A stretch of DNA of 64,000 bases from Chromatocurvus sp964613795. Its GTDB lineage: Bacteria; Pseudomonadota; Gammaproteobacteria; Pseudomonadales; Halieaceae. The stretch lies in assembly GCA_964613795.1 (NCBI GenBank), contig CAZTJR010000010.1:1-64000 (forward strand), written 5' to 3'. The notes below the pieces were generated by a model. The model was not told the DNA's origin, did no database searches, and worked only from the letters and a program-made list of their open reading frames with translations. The position numbers and the translations under genes were made by a program. Each line of letters starts with the position of its first letter. Position 1 is the first letter of the stretch. This document shows positions 1 to 8,614 of the stretch, in pieces.

Positions 1-12
1 GCTTTAATACCT

Positions 13-43
13 ACGCCCCGATCAGCAATGGTCGGGGCGTTTT
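13..43 (+). terminator. Rho-independent terminator of an upstream gene
   Basis: A perfect 9-base inverted repeat (ACGCCCCGA at 13-21, TCGGGGCGT at 32-40) encloses a 10-base loop and runs into TTTT at 40-43. The T-run lies on the plus side, so it would end a plus-strand transcript that starts left of the window. The T-tract is short. Confidence 0.7.
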
Positions 44-98
44 ACGTTGGGGCGGCCGATATGCTTATAGGTGCTCGCAGTGAGCAGCCCTGACCGAT

Positions 99-1328
99 CT
101 AGTCGATACCGATATCCCGCAACGCCTCGTCTGTCCAGCGCAGTGCATCGGTCTGCAGAGATGCCAACTTATCTATCGATAGCGGAAGACACCCTCTTTT
201 AACAAAATGTCCGGACTCCATACCCTGCGCACAGTCCAGAATTACCCCGATGTCCCCTGATCGTGAAAGCAGTGCGGCGCGCATGTCTTCCGTCAGATTC
301 AAGTGGCGGAGTAAATCCGGCAATGGTGCATTGATCAGCGCATCCAGCATGGAATAGAGGCCCGCGGTAAAGCAGGCCTCCGGATGACTGCGCCCGCTAC
401 GCTCGCCAATGAGCTCGCATAATTTTGCCCGCTGCAGGGCCAGGGTGAAGTTTTCCTCGGGACCCGTATCTGCGCTCGCGAGAAGGTATAAGGCAATCCA
501 TCGCTGAATGGTGTTGCGGCCTAGATAAAGAATCGCCTCGCGAATGCTGTCGAAATGACGATTAAACCCCTGTGCTGCCCCGTTTACCTGTTTCAGGACC
601 TCAAAACTTAGCGCGACATCACGACTGGCAAGCCGTAACACATCGTCTGTGGAGGTTTGTGGATCGTTCAGCTCGGCCAGTGTCTTTAACAGCGTGACGC
701 TACCGGGCGGCAGCTGGTGGCCCCCCATCATTTTGGGGCGTGCGAAAAAATACCCTTGGAAATATTCTACGCCGAGCGCGTGGAGAATTTCGTAGGCCTC
801 AGGGGTTTCTACCTTTTCGGCCAGTATTCGGCAGCCATGGCCACGCAGTCGGTCGATCTGTGTGGACCATTGCGCCTGGGGTAGCTCAAGGACATCAAGC
901 TTTACGATATCCACGAGCGGCAGGATGGCATCGAAATGATTCGTGTCGACAAAATCATCCAGTGCCAGGCGAAAGCCGCGTTCATGAAGATGGCGAATAC
1001 CCGCAATACAGGCATCGTTCAAAACTACACTTTCGAGTATTTCCGGCACCATCCAGGCCGGATCCAGGGGGATGAGCCCAGGGTTTTCTAGAAAATTCTG
1101 AGGCAGATTGATAAAGGCCTGCCGGCCCCGGGTGAGGTTTTCCAGGCCGAATTCAGCCGCATTAGCGATAACGCGTTCGGTTGAAGCATCGTCATCGACG
1201 ATACCGCCATGGGCGTTATACCGCGAATCCCTGAACAGCAGCTCATAGGCATGCACGTCCAGTTGGCGGTTGAAAATGGGCTGACGCGCAAGAAAAAATG
1301 GCGTTACCTCGGTAGTGTTTGCTCTCAT
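99..1328 (-). CDS. EAL/HDOD domain signalling protein, probably catalytically inactive
   Basis: A 409-residue protein of the YuxH type: an EAL phosphodiesterase-like domain (about 10-200) followed by an HDOD domain (about 205-400). The start of the EAL fold is recognisable (LARQPIF, then YELLFR), as are KLD, AEKVE and QGYFFARP. Key catalytic positions are changed: the signature EAL reads ELL (29-31) and the DDFGTG loop reads DDFVDT. By family knowledge such proteins bind partners or c-di-GMP rather than hydrolyse it; inactivity here is inferred from the missing residues. No membrane segment is seen. It is transcribed away from the patatin gene with 136 bases between them; that spacer shows no clear motif. 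Confidence 0.85.
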   Translation of the reverse strand: MRANTTEVTPFFLARQPIFNRQLDVHAYELLFRDSRYNAHGGIVDDDASTERVIANAAEFGLENLTRGRQAFINLPQNFLENPGLIPLDPAWMVPEILESVVLNDACIAGIRHLHERGFRLALDDFVDTNHFDAILPLVDIVKLDVLELPQAQWSTQIDRLRGHGCRILAEKVETPEAYEILHALGVEYFQGYFFARPKMMGGHQLPPGSVTLLKTLAELNDPQTSTDDVLRLASRDVALSFEVLKQVNGAAQGFNRHFDSIREAILYLGRNTIQRWIALYLLASADTGPEENFTLALQRAKLCELIGERSGRSHPEACFTAGLYSMLDALINAPLPDLLRHLNLTEDMRAALLSRSGDIGVILDCAQGMESGHFVKRGCLPLSIDKLASLQTDALRWTDEALRDIGID

Positions 1329-1464
1329 ATCGACGTGGCTTTACTCACCGCTGCCTCCCGCTGGGGTACCGGAATTATCTGACTCAGCAACAAACGTTGA
1401 CAGTTTATGTGATGCCAGCAGCGCCCGGATCGACGTCCTACAGGCGCTGCCGTCAATGTCAGTA

Positions 1465-2073
1465 TCATAGCGCTATAACTGAGCCGCTGCGCTTGAGTTT
1501 CGCGGGTAATATAGCCATCGTCGTATCGTAACCGGTGTCGTAAAGTTCCTGTTTATCGGCTGACGTGAGGCGCAGATCGACGGGAGAGATGTCGCCCGTA
1601 TCGATGATGATGGTGGATAACCAGAATTTCTCATTGATGTACTCCCGCGACATGGTCGTCATGAAGGTGTTTACCAGCATTTCGAGATAGCTCCTCAGCG
1701 GCATCATCGATGTTTTTGCTGTCGCGCGATGATTGTTGCTGCGGAGCTTGAACACGACAACGGGGACGTCGCCAGCCCAGTTTCTTTGCAGCGCGTCNNN
1801 NNNNNNNNNNNNNNNNNNNNNNNNNNNNNNNNNNNNNNNNNNNNNNNNNNNNNNNNNNNNNNNNNNNNNNNNNNNNNNNNNNNNNNNNNNNNNNNNNCCG
1901 CTAACCGCGAGTGCGCCGACGATGCTGCCGCCCGATACGCCAACCAGCGTGGAGTAGTGGAGACCGAGTTCCGCGATGGCATTCAGCACGCCGATATGCG
2001 CGGACAGCCGGCCACCCCCGCCAGCGAGGACCGGAACAATCGCACTGTCAGCCAGCGGGCCCTCTGCACTCAT
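1465..2073 (-). CDS. Patatin-like phospholipase, centre missing in an assembly gap
   Basis: The N-terminal part has the patatin oxyanion-hole glycine run (GGGGRLSAH) followed by the nucleophile elbow GVSGGS. The C-terminal part (after the gap) resembles the end of patatin-like acyl hydrolases, with the segment IIDTGDISPVDLRL. Patatins use a Ser-Asp dyad to hydrolyse acyl lipids; the Ser is visible, but the usual Asp-Gly motif is probably in the gap. Because 100 N is a placeholder, true length and frame continuity cannot be judged. It is divergent from the LOG gene, with about 150 bases between the two starts. Substrate unknown. Confidence 0.75.
   Translation of the reverse strand: MSAEGPLADSAIVPVLAGGGGRLSAHIGVLNAIAELGLHYSTLVGVSGGSIVGALAVSXXXXXXXXXXXXXXXXXXXXXXXXXXXXXXXXXXDALQRNWAGDVPVVVFKLRSNNHRATAKTSMMPLRSYLEMLVNTFMTTMSREYINEKFWLSTIIIDTGDISPVDLRLTSADKQELYDTGYDTTMAILPAKLKRSGSVIAL
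1798..1897. other. Assembly gap of 100 N inside the patatin gene
   Basis: Exactly 100 N, the conventional placeholder for a gap of unknown size. It removes the middle of the patatin coding sequence. Confidence 0.98.
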
Positions 2074-2226
2074 CGATCGACTGCTACTGCTTATTCAGCG
2101 TGTCAGTATACGCATCTGCAACGGTTTCGGGTAAATGCGGCTATGGGAGGGGTGGGGTGCCGGTCAGCAGTGCCTGCACTCATGCTATCCTTCACCCCCG
2201 TTAATCATGCTCCGGAGAGATAACAT

Positions 2227-2904
2227 TTGCCGCTGACTGAACGCGCACCTGCAGTACCCTCGGGACTCAGCGACGAAGAAAAAGCCCGACTTGATCGTAT
2301 CTCCGATGAGCTGCGTCACGGCGTCGAGAGTCTTTCCGCCATTGGTCCTGCGGTGAGTATTTTCGGCAGCGCGAGAGCCGAGAGTGAAAGCGCTGAATAC
2401 CAGAGTGCCCTGCGTCTGGGTCGCCTGCTGACAGAGGCGGGAATCTCGGTCATTACGGGCGGTGGCCCAGGCATCATGGAAGCAGGGAATCGCGGCGCCA
2501 AGGGCGGTCGCGGCAAGTCGGTGGGGCTGAACATCATCCTGCCGCGTGAGCAGCTGGCCAATTCCTATCTGGATATCGATGTCGCCTTCCGGTATTTCTT
2601 TACCCGGAAATTCATGCTCATCCGCTACGGCATCGGTTTCGCCATTTACCCGGGAGGATTCGGCACGGCCGATGAGCTGTTTGAGCTGCTGACCCTGATG
2701 CAGACAGAAAAGCTCAAGCCCTGCCCCATCGTGCTGGTGGGCAGGGACTACTGGTCAGGCCTGCATGACTGGATGACCAGGGAGATGGCAGCAAACGCCT
2801 ATATCGCGCCGCAAGATCTGGATTACCTGCGCCTCGTTGCTGATGAAGATGAAGCCGCCGGCGTTCTCGTGGCGCATTACCGTACCGCCGTCAATCGCGC
2901 TTGA
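2227..2904 (+). CDS. LOG family protein (TIGR00730-like, Rossmann fold)
   Basis: A 225-residue protein with both LOG signatures: GGGPGIMEA near residue 80 and PGGFGTADE near 141. LOG proteins are nucleotide 5'-monophosphate phosphoribohydrolases, best known for releasing cytokinin bases from riboside monophosphates; many bacterial members act on other nucleotides or have no known substrate. The start is TTG at 2227, chosen because CGGAGAGA lies 6-13 bases upstream and no in-frame ATG gives a better site. The 3' end overlaps the convergent tex gene by 14 bases. The older label lysine decarboxylase should not be used. Confidence 0.85.
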   Translation: MPLTERAPAVPSGLSDEEKARLDRISDELRHGVESLSAIGPAVSIFGSARAESESAEYQSALRLGRLLTEAGISVITGGGPGIMEAGNRGAKGGRGKSVGLNIILPREQLANSYLDIDVAFRYFFTRKFMLIRYGIGFAIYPGGFGTADELFELLTLMQTEKLKPCPIVLVGRDYWSGLHDWMTREMAANAYIAPQDLDYLRLVADEDEAAGVLVAHYRTAVNRA

Positions 2905-5227
2905 GTGCATTGGCGAAAGCCGAAGCCATAGCGCTCTCGGGCTCGCGGGCCTTACCGCTGTCACGCGACTGCGTGCGGTTTGAGCGGGCCTTGCCCGGCA
3001 AGCGCGACGTGCTGTCGCCGCGTCGTCCCCGCTGGCTGCCTTCGGCATAGTCTGCAGCGCTGTCGGTGAGGCGCATGCTTAGAGCGATGCGCTTGCGTTC
3101 GGCGTCGATCTCCATCACCTTGACCTTGACGATATCGCCGGCCTTGACGACGCTGTGCGGGTCCTTGACGAAGGTGTCGGAAAGCGCCGAGATGTGAACG
3201 AGGCCGTCCTGGTGCACGCCGACATCGACGAAAGCGCCAAAGTTAGTCACGTTCGTCACTGTCCCCTCCAGCACCATGTCGGGCTGCAGATCCTTCATCG
3301 CATGGACGTCGTCCCGCAGCTGCGCCACTTTGAACTCGGGCCGCGGATCCCGCCCCGGCTTGTCCAGTTCCGCCAGAATGTCGCGCACGGTGTAGACACC
3401 GCTGTCCTCGGTGACATAGTCCGTGGCATCCAGCGTTTTTAGAAAGCGGCTGTCGCCGATCAGGCTGTGAATGCTGCGGCCGTTGCGCTCGGCAATCGCC
3501 TCCGCAAGCGGGTAGGATTCCGGGTGCACCGCGGAGGCGTCCAGCGGGTTATCGCTGTTGCTGACACGCAGAAACCCTGCCGCCTGCTCAAAACTCTTCG
3601 GACCGAAACGCGATACCTCGAGCAAGGCCTTGCGGTTGTGAAAGCGGCCCTGCGCGTCGCGGTGCGCCACAATGTTGCCCGCAAGGCTGCTGTTGAGCCC
3701 CGCAACGCGGCAAAGGAGGGCCGCCGACGCGGTGTTGACATCTACCCCCACGCCATTGACGCAGTCTTCCACCACAGCGTCGAGCTGCCGCGACAGGTCA
3801 ACCTGGCTGACATCGTGCTGATACTGGCCCACACCGATGGAGCGCGGCTCGATCTTGACCAGCTCGGCCAGCGGATCCTGCAAACGTCGCGCGATGGATA
3901 CCGCCCCGCGGAAGGTCACATCCAGATCAGGAAATTCGGCGGCGGCTGTGGCTGAGGCCGAATAAACCGAGGCCCCCGCCTCGGAGATCATGACCTTGAC
4001 GGCGGCAATATCGGGGTTGTCTGCCAGGAATTCCGCTACGAAGGCGTCGGTCTCGCGGCTCGCCGTGCCGTTGCCGATGGCTATCAGCTCTACTGCGTGC
4101 CGACGCGCGAAGTCTGCGAGCACCGCCGCCGCCTCACGGGTACGCTTCTGTGGCGCCGTGGGATAGACCGTAGCATGGTCGACCAGCTTGCCGGTGACGT
4201 CGACCACGGCGACCTTGACGCCGGTGCGCAATCCGGGATCGAGTCCGATCGTGGGGCGCATGCCCGCCGGTGCCGCCAGGAGCAGGTCCTTGAGGTTGCG
4301 CGCAAAGACAGCTATCGCTTCCTTCTCGGCCGATTCGCGCAGGGTATTCAGCAGGTCGGTCTGCAGCATGGTGAGCAGCTTGACTCGCCAGGTCCAGCGC
4401 ACGGTGACACCGAGCCATGCGTCGGCGGCTCTTCCCTGATCCTTGATCTGCCAGTGACTGGCAATCATGGCTTCGCAGGGGTGTGGATCGACCGATTTTT
4501 CTTCGGGGTCCATCACCAGCGCCAGTTGCAGAAAACCCTCCTTGCGGCCGCGGAACATGGCCAGCGCGCGGTGTGACGGCACCTTCGCCAGCGGTTCATG
4601 ATGCTCGAAATAATCGCTGAACTTGGCTGCTTCCTTTGCCTTCCCCGTTTCCAGGCTGGAGCGCAACAGCGCATTTTCCGACAGAAAGGTCCGCAGCCGC
4701 GCGAGCAGGTCCGCATCCTCGGCGAAGCGCTCCATGAGGATTTGCCGTGCGCCATCGAGTGCGGCCGTCGCGTCCTCGACGCCGGCCTCGGGGTTCAGAT
4801 AGCCCGCTCCGAGTGTCTCCGGCACCTGTCCGGGGTCCGCCAGAATGGCATCTGCCAGCGGTTCCAGACCTGCCTCCCGTGCAATCTGGGCCTTGGTGCG
4901 CCGCTTCGGCCGGTAGGGCAGGTACAGGTCTTCCAGGCGGCCCTTGGTATCGGCGCCGAGAATCTCGCCTTTCAGCGCATCGGTGAGCTTGCCCTGCTCG
5001 CCAATGCTGTCGAGGATGGTCTGGCGCCGCGATTCCAGCTCGGTCAGGTAGATGTAGCGCTCTTCCAGGCTGCGCAGCTGGGTGTCGTCCAGACCGCCGG
5101 TGACTTCCTTGCGGTAGCGGGCGATAAAAGGGACGGTGGCGCCGTCGGCGAGCAGGTTCAGCGTGGCGCTGACCTGTGCTTCGCGGACGGAAAGTTCCTC
5201 GGCAATGCGGGGGGCGATACTGTTCAC
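2891..5227 (-). CDS. tex: Tex family S1 RNA-binding transcription accessory protein
   Basis: A 778-residue cytoplasmic protein of normal length for Tex. In order: N-terminal helical/HTH part, YqgF-like RNase H fold (around GLDPGLRTGVKVAVVD), helix-hairpin-helix segment (around GVDVNTASAALL), and a C-terminal S1 domain (about 650-720, GTVTNVTNFGAFVDVG). A basic, disordered tail of about 58 residues follows. Tex binds nucleic acid and RNA polymerase and affects transcription and stress survival; the YqgF part is thought to be non-catalytic. Start is GTG at 5227. It stands as a single gene; its end overlaps the convergent LOG gene. Confidence 0.95.
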   Translation of the reverse strand: MNSIAPRIAEELSVREAQVSATLNLLADGATVPFIARYRKEVTGGLDDTQLRSLEERYIYLTELESRRQTILDSIGEQGKLTDALKGEILGADTKGRLEDLYLPYRPKRRTKAQIAREAGLEPLADAILADPGQVPETLGAGYLNPEAGVEDATAALDGARQILMERFAEDADLLARLRTFLSENALLRSSLETGKAKEAAKFSDYFEHHEPLAKVPSHRALAMFRGRKEGFLQLALVMDPEEKSVDPHPCEAMIASHWQIKDQGRAADAWLGVTVRWTWRVKLLTMLQTDLLNTLRESAEKEAIAVFARNLKDLLLAAPAGMRPTIGLDPGLRTGVKVAVVDVTGKLVDHATVYPTAPQKRTREAAAVLADFARRHAVELIAIGNGTASRETDAFVAEFLADNPDIAAVKVMISEAGASVYSASATAAAEFPDLDVTFRGAVSIARRLQDPLAELVKIEPRSIGVGQYQHDVSQVDLSRQLDAVVEDCVNGVGVDVNTASAALLCRVAGLNSSLAGNIVAHRDAQGRFHNRKALLEVSRFGPKSFEQAAGFLRVSNSDNPLDASAVHPESYPLAEAIAERNGRSIHSLIGDSRFLKTLDATDYVTEDSGVYTVRDILAELDKPGRDPRPEFKVAQLRDDVHAMKDLQPDMVLEGTVTNVTNFGAFVDVGVHQDGLVHISALSDTFVKDPHSVVKAGDIVKVKVMEIDAERKRIALSMRLTDSAADYAEGSQRGRRGDSTSRLPGKARSNRTQSRDSGKAREPESAMASAFANALKRD

Positions 5228-5285
5228 GGTGGTGCGGCTTCCTTGATCCAGTGCAGCTGAGCAGGGCGCCCCCGCGCCGCGTTGA

Positions 5286-6251
5286 TCAGCGTCCGATCGA
5301 TTCGCGGTGGTGGGGCGCGTTGAAATCCGTGGCCGGTCCCTTGGGGACCACGCCGGTCGGATTGATCATTGTATGTGATGCGTAGTAATGCGTCTTTATG
5401 TGATCGAAATTCACGGTGCTTGCAACGCCCGGCAGCTGGTAGAGGTCGCGCACATAGCCCGATATATGGCGGTATTCGGCCAGCCGCTGGCGGTTGCACT
5501 TGAAGTGGCCGTGATAGACGGCATCAAAGCGGATCAGCGTGGTGAAGAGGCGGATATCGGCCTCGGTCAGCGTATCGCCGGCCAGGTAGCGGTGGCTGGC
5601 CAGGTGTTCATCGATGTGCACCAGTTCGGCGAAAACCTCGTCATACGCCTCTTCATAGGCCGCCTGTGTGGTGGCGAACCCCGCGCGGTAGACACCATTG
5701 TTGATGGCGGGGTAGATCCTGGCATTCCAGGCATCAATGCTGTCTCGCAGCGCCGCTGGATAGTAGTCGACGTGGTTGCCGGTGATGCCGTTGAAGGCGC
5801 TGTTCAGCATGCGCAGAATATCGGCGGATTCGTTGCTGACAATGGTGGCATGCTGTGTGTCCCACAGCACCGGAACGGTCACGCGGCCGGTATAGTCAGG
5901 GGCTGCGGCGGTGTAAACCTGATACATGAATTCCCGGTCAGCCAGTTGATCGCCCGTACTGCCTTCCTCCCGCCTGAAGGTCCAGCCGTTTTCCAGCATC
6001 AGCGGGCTCACGACGGACACGCCGATGGCGTCGGTGAGGCCCTTCAGTTCGCGCATGATCAGCGTGCGGTGCGCCCAGGGGCAGGCCAGGGAAACGTAAA
6101 GGTGATAGCGGCCGGGCGCAGCGGCGAAGCGATCGTCGCTGTTTGCAGAAACCCAGTCGCGGAAACGCGCGCTCTCACGCTGAAAGCGGCCTTCAGATTT
6201 GCCGGTGTCATACCAGACGTCCTGCCAGCTGCCGTCTACAAGCATACCCAT
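5286..6251 (-). CDS. yqjG: Glutathionyl-hydroquinone reductase (Xi-class GST)
   Basis: A 321-residue protein matching the YqjG/ECM4 family, which reduces glutathionyl-hydroquinones to hydroquinone using glutathione. The catalytic cysteine is C57 in SLACPWAHRT; Xi-class GSTs differ from other GSTs by this Cys. The C-terminal helical GST domain carries the typical stretch ending in LFTTLIRFDAVYHGHFKCN. Start ATG 6251 (or 6245) follows GGGAGGAAGG. It sits 175 bases downstream of the LysR gene on the same strand, and the group yqjG / LysR / pirin mirrors the E. coli yqjG-yhaJ-yhaK neighbourhood, suggesting a shared role in quinone or aromatic electrophile stress (inference). Confidence 0.93.
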   Translation of the reverse strand: MGMLVDGSWQDVWYDTGKSEGRFQRESARFRDWVSANSDDRFAAAPGRYHLYVSLACPWAHRTLIMRELKGLTDAIGVSVVSPLMLENGWTFRREEGSTGDQLADREFMYQVYTAAAPDYTGRVTVPVLWDTQHATIVSNESADILRMLNSAFNGITGNHVDYYPAALRDSIDAWNARIYPAINNGVYRAGFATTQAAYEEAYDEVFAELVHIDEHLASHRYLAGDTLTEADIRLFTTLIRFDAVYHGHFKCNRQRLAEYRHISGYVRDLYQLPGVASTVNFDHIKTHYYASHTMINPTGVVPKGPATDFNAPHHRESIGR

Positions 6252-6426
6252 GGTGCCTTCCTCCCGCTGTAGTCTTTGTGTGCGTGACAGTGCCCATGGT
6301 TGGCGTGGTACCCACGGATGGGTAATAGCGCTGCGCGGGCCGCGTCACCGTCGATTTTTATCCTATGTTCGGTAAATAAGAATGAAAAGCGCAAAAAAGC
6401 GGCGTTATCTGTCGATATAATGAGAG

Positions 6427-7314
6427 TTAATCGCCATCTGACAGCGCCTCCGCCAGCAGCGTCGACAGTCGCAGCGTTGCAGGTCCGCTGCCGGCGGTAT
6501 GCGCGAGGGTGAGATACAGCGTGGATGGGCGGTTTCCCCCGCGCTCGAGGTTCAGCTTGCACAGCAGGCCGGCATCGAGCAGCTCGGCGATGCGACTCAT
6601 GGGCAGCCAGGCAAAGCCCAGTCCGCGGCAGACCATATCGATGGAGGTGCTGACATGGGTCACGGTCCAGCGCTGCTCTGCACCGAGCCAGCCGGCATCA
6701 GTGCGCCGGTGCATGGCAGAATCGCGCACCACGATCTGTCGGTGCCGCGCCAGGTCCTGCATGTTCACCGGGCTGTGCAGCGCATGCAGTGGATGGCCGG
6801 GGGCCGCGACGGCGACAAAACAGGTGGTCAGCAGGGGCGTGCCCAGAAAACCCTGTGGGACGGTGTCTGCGACGAGCAGGTCCGCTCTGCCGGCCATCAG
6901 CGTTTCCGGTCCTCCCCAAAGAACTGTTTCAATCAGCTCGACCCGCGTCTGTGGAAATTCCGCCGCCAGCGTTTCCAGCGCCGCGGCGATACGGGTCGGG
7001 GGCAGCACCTCGTCCAGTGCCACGCGGATCTCCGCCTCTGTTCCCTCGGCCAGTCCGCTGGCGAGATCCTCAAGCTGGTTTGCCTGGTCCAGCAGCTGAC
7101 TGGCGCGGCGCAGCATCAGGGACCCACTCTCGGTCAGCTGTGCCTTGCGCCCGACGACCTCCAGCAAGGGTAGCCCAAGCTGGTCCTGCAGCTTGTGCAC
7201 TGCATGGTTGATGCTCGACTGGCTTTTATGAATCGCGGCAGCGGCCTGCGCAAAGCCGCCGTGGTTGACGACCGCCAGGAGCATGCGCCACTGCTCAAGG
7301 GTTGTTTTCGCCAT
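6427..7314 (-). CDS. LysR family transcriptional regulator, YhaJ-like by context
   Basis: A 295-residue regulator with an N-terminal winged HTH (about 3-62, including FAQAAAAIHKSQSSINHAVHKLQ) and a LysR substrate-binding domain (about 90-290). It is divergent from the pirin gene and upstream of yqjG on its own strand, matching the arrangement around E. coli yhaJ, whose product controls yhaK and yqjF. A LysR-type dyad lies in the divergent spacer. Orthology to YhaJ rests on neighbourhood and general resemblance only, so I leave the symbol empty. The inducer is unknown; a quinone-type ligand would fit the neighbours. Confidence 0.9.
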   Translation of the reverse strand: MAKTTLEQWRMLLAVVNHGGFAQAAAAIHKSQSSINHAVHKLQDQLGLPLLEVVGRKAQLTESGSLMLRRASQLLDQANQLEDLASGLAEGTEAEIRVALDEVLPPTRIAAALETLAAEFPQTRVELIETVLWGGPETLMAGRADLLVADTVPQGFLGTPLLTTCFVAVAAPGHPLHALHSPVNMQDLARHRQIVVRDSAMHRRTDAGWLGAEQRWTVTHVSTSIDMVCRGLGFAWLPMSRIAELLDAGLLCKLNLERGGNRPSTLYLTLAHTAGSGPATLRLSTLLAEALSDGD

Positions 7315-7334
7315 GCGAGCTGCCTGTTTTTACA

Positions 7335-7351
7335 ATTCGATTTATACGAAT
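7335..7351. promoter_or_regulatory. LysR-type operator (T-N11-A dyad) between LysR and pirin
   Basis: ATTCG-N7-CGAAT is a perfect 5+5 dyad (arms 7335-7339 and 7347-7351) holding the T-N11-A core of LysR boxes (T7337, A7349). It lies 20 bases from the LysR start codon and about 63 from the first possible pirin start, the usual place for an autoregulatory and activating site. The spacer is AT-rich compared with its surroundings. Confidence 0.6.
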
Positions 7352-7413
7352 AGTTTCGGCGATATTATGCGATTTTGTTTTTATAAATACGACCTTAGTC
7401 TCGGGGGCAGTCA

Positions 7414-8280
7414 ATGACAATAGCAGAGGGCAGATTAATGATGCCACGGCAGGTGATAGAGGTTCAGCAAGCCAGGGCCAGCCAGGACGGGGCAGGTGTG
7501 GCTATTCAGCGTATCGCCGGCATGCGCCACAGCGGTATGGATCCGGTATTGATGATCGACGAACTGCGGTCAGAGCAGCGAGATGACTTTGCCGCAGGCT
7601 TTCCGCCACACCCCCACCGGGGCATGCAGACACTGACCTACATGAAGCACGGTGGCATCATTCACGAAGATAACCAGGGCAATCGCGGGGAGATCCGCGG
7701 CGGCGGTGCGCAGTGGATGTCCGCCGGCCGCGGCATTATTCATTCGGAGATGCCAACACAGGATACCCAGGGTCTGCACGGTTTTCAGCTGTGGTTCAAT
7801 CTGCCGGCGGCGGAAAAGATGCTGGCGCCGCGCTATCGTGATATTGCCGCAGCGGACCTCGCGTTGCATGACAGCAATGGTCGTCGGGCTGTTGCCATTG
7901 CCGGTGACTGGGTACTGGGTGATGTGGCGATCAGCGGACCACTGTTTGAGCTCGTGCCCCAGGCTGACATGCTCGACCTGTCAATGCCGGCGGGGGATCG
8001 CCTGGTGATTGAGAGCGGCGTCGGTCAGACTCTGATAGCCTACGTGTACGACGGCAGCTTGGCTGATCCGCGCGGGGACATTGCGGCGCGACACCTCGCG
8101 ATCACCGGCGAGGGCGATTCCTGGGAACTGCGGGCCGGGGACGCGGGCGCAGGACTGCTGCTTCTGCGCGGTACGCCGCTGCGCGAACCGATTGCCCACT
8201 ATGGCCCCTTCGTGATGAACACGCCGGCGGAAATCGAGCAGGCGCTGCGCGACTATCAGAGCGGAAATTTCGGCACCTGA
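7414..8280 (+). CDS. Pirin family bicupin protein
   Basis: A 288-residue (or 280) protein with the pirin N-terminal cupin. The metal-binding histidines are present in PPHPHRGMQTLTY and in IIHSEMPTQD (two His from HPH, one His from IIHSE, with Glu). The C-terminal cupin has the usual pirin form, ending in NTPAEIEQALRDYQSG. Pirins are Fe-binding; some oxidise quercetin and others are redox sensors. Two starts are possible: ATG 7414 (GGGGG upstream) or ATG 7438 (AGAGGG 9 bases upstream). Divergent from the LysR gene with a shared operator, so control by that regulator is likely. Confidence 0.92.
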   Translation: MTIAEGRLMMPRQVIEVQQARASQDGAGVAIQRIAGMRHSGMDPVLMIDELRSEQRDDFAAGFPPHPHRGMQTLTYMKHGGIIHEDNQGNRGEIRGGGAQWMSAGRGIIHSEMPTQDTQGLHGFQLWFNLPAAEKMLAPRYRDIAAADLALHDSNGRRAVAIAGDWVLGDVAISGPLFELVPQADMLDLSMPAGDRLVIESGVGQTLIAYVYDGSLADPRGDIAARHLAITGEGDSWELRAGDAGAGLLLLRGTPLREPIAHYGPFVMNTPAEIEQALRDYQSGNFGT

Positions 8281-8335
8281 ACTCTGCTGGATGAAGGTGA
8301 TATCCTTACGCTTTTTGAGCGCAAGGGGAAGCCAG

Positions 8336-8614
8336 ATGCATCGAGGGGCGTTATTGCTTGTTGTGGCCACGTTATTCGCCTGTGCCGCACCGCCGCCACC
8401 GCCCCCCGAGCCTCCGCCGGCGGAGGTTCGGGCCCCCAGTGATCCCGATGCGCCGGTTGCCTGTGCGCCGCCGCGGCCGGAGGTCTGTACCATGATCTAT
8501 GCGCCGGTCTGCGCCACGCTGGCCGATGAAGTCTCGCCGAGGCAGTACAGCTCGCCCTGCAACGCCTGCGCGGATGACCGCGTTGTGGCCTACCGAGAGG
8601 GGGCCTGCGAATGA
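8336..8614 (+). CDS. Small lipoprotein with a Kazal-like protease-inhibitor domain
   Basis: A 92-residue protein. A signal peptide ends in the lipobox LFAC with lipidated Cys16, followed by a Pro-rich spacer (PPPPPPEPPP). The C-terminal part has a Kazal-like cysteine pattern: C-x5-C, then YAPVC, then SPCNAC and a terminal GAC. Kazal domains inhibit serine proteases by a substrate-like loop; bacterial lipoprotein versions exist but are little studied. ATG 8336 is preferred over 8291 because AAGGGG stands about 9 bases upstream and it yields a normal signal peptide. The stop overlaps the next start (ATGA), so it is translationally coupled to the symporter. Confidence 0.75.
   Translation: MHRGALLLVVATLFACAAPPPPPPEPPPAEVRAPSDPDAPVACAPPRPEVCTMIYAPVCATLADEVSPRQYSSPCNACADDRVVAYREGACE

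Noticed and set aside
1397..1402. TTGACA box on the plus strand between the EAL and patatin genes
   Set aside because: No -10 box at suitable distance and no plus-strand gene downstream.
2227..2904. Lysine decarboxylase
   Set aside because: The GGGPGIMEA and PGGFGTADE motifs define LOG phosphoribohydrolases; no PLP site is present.
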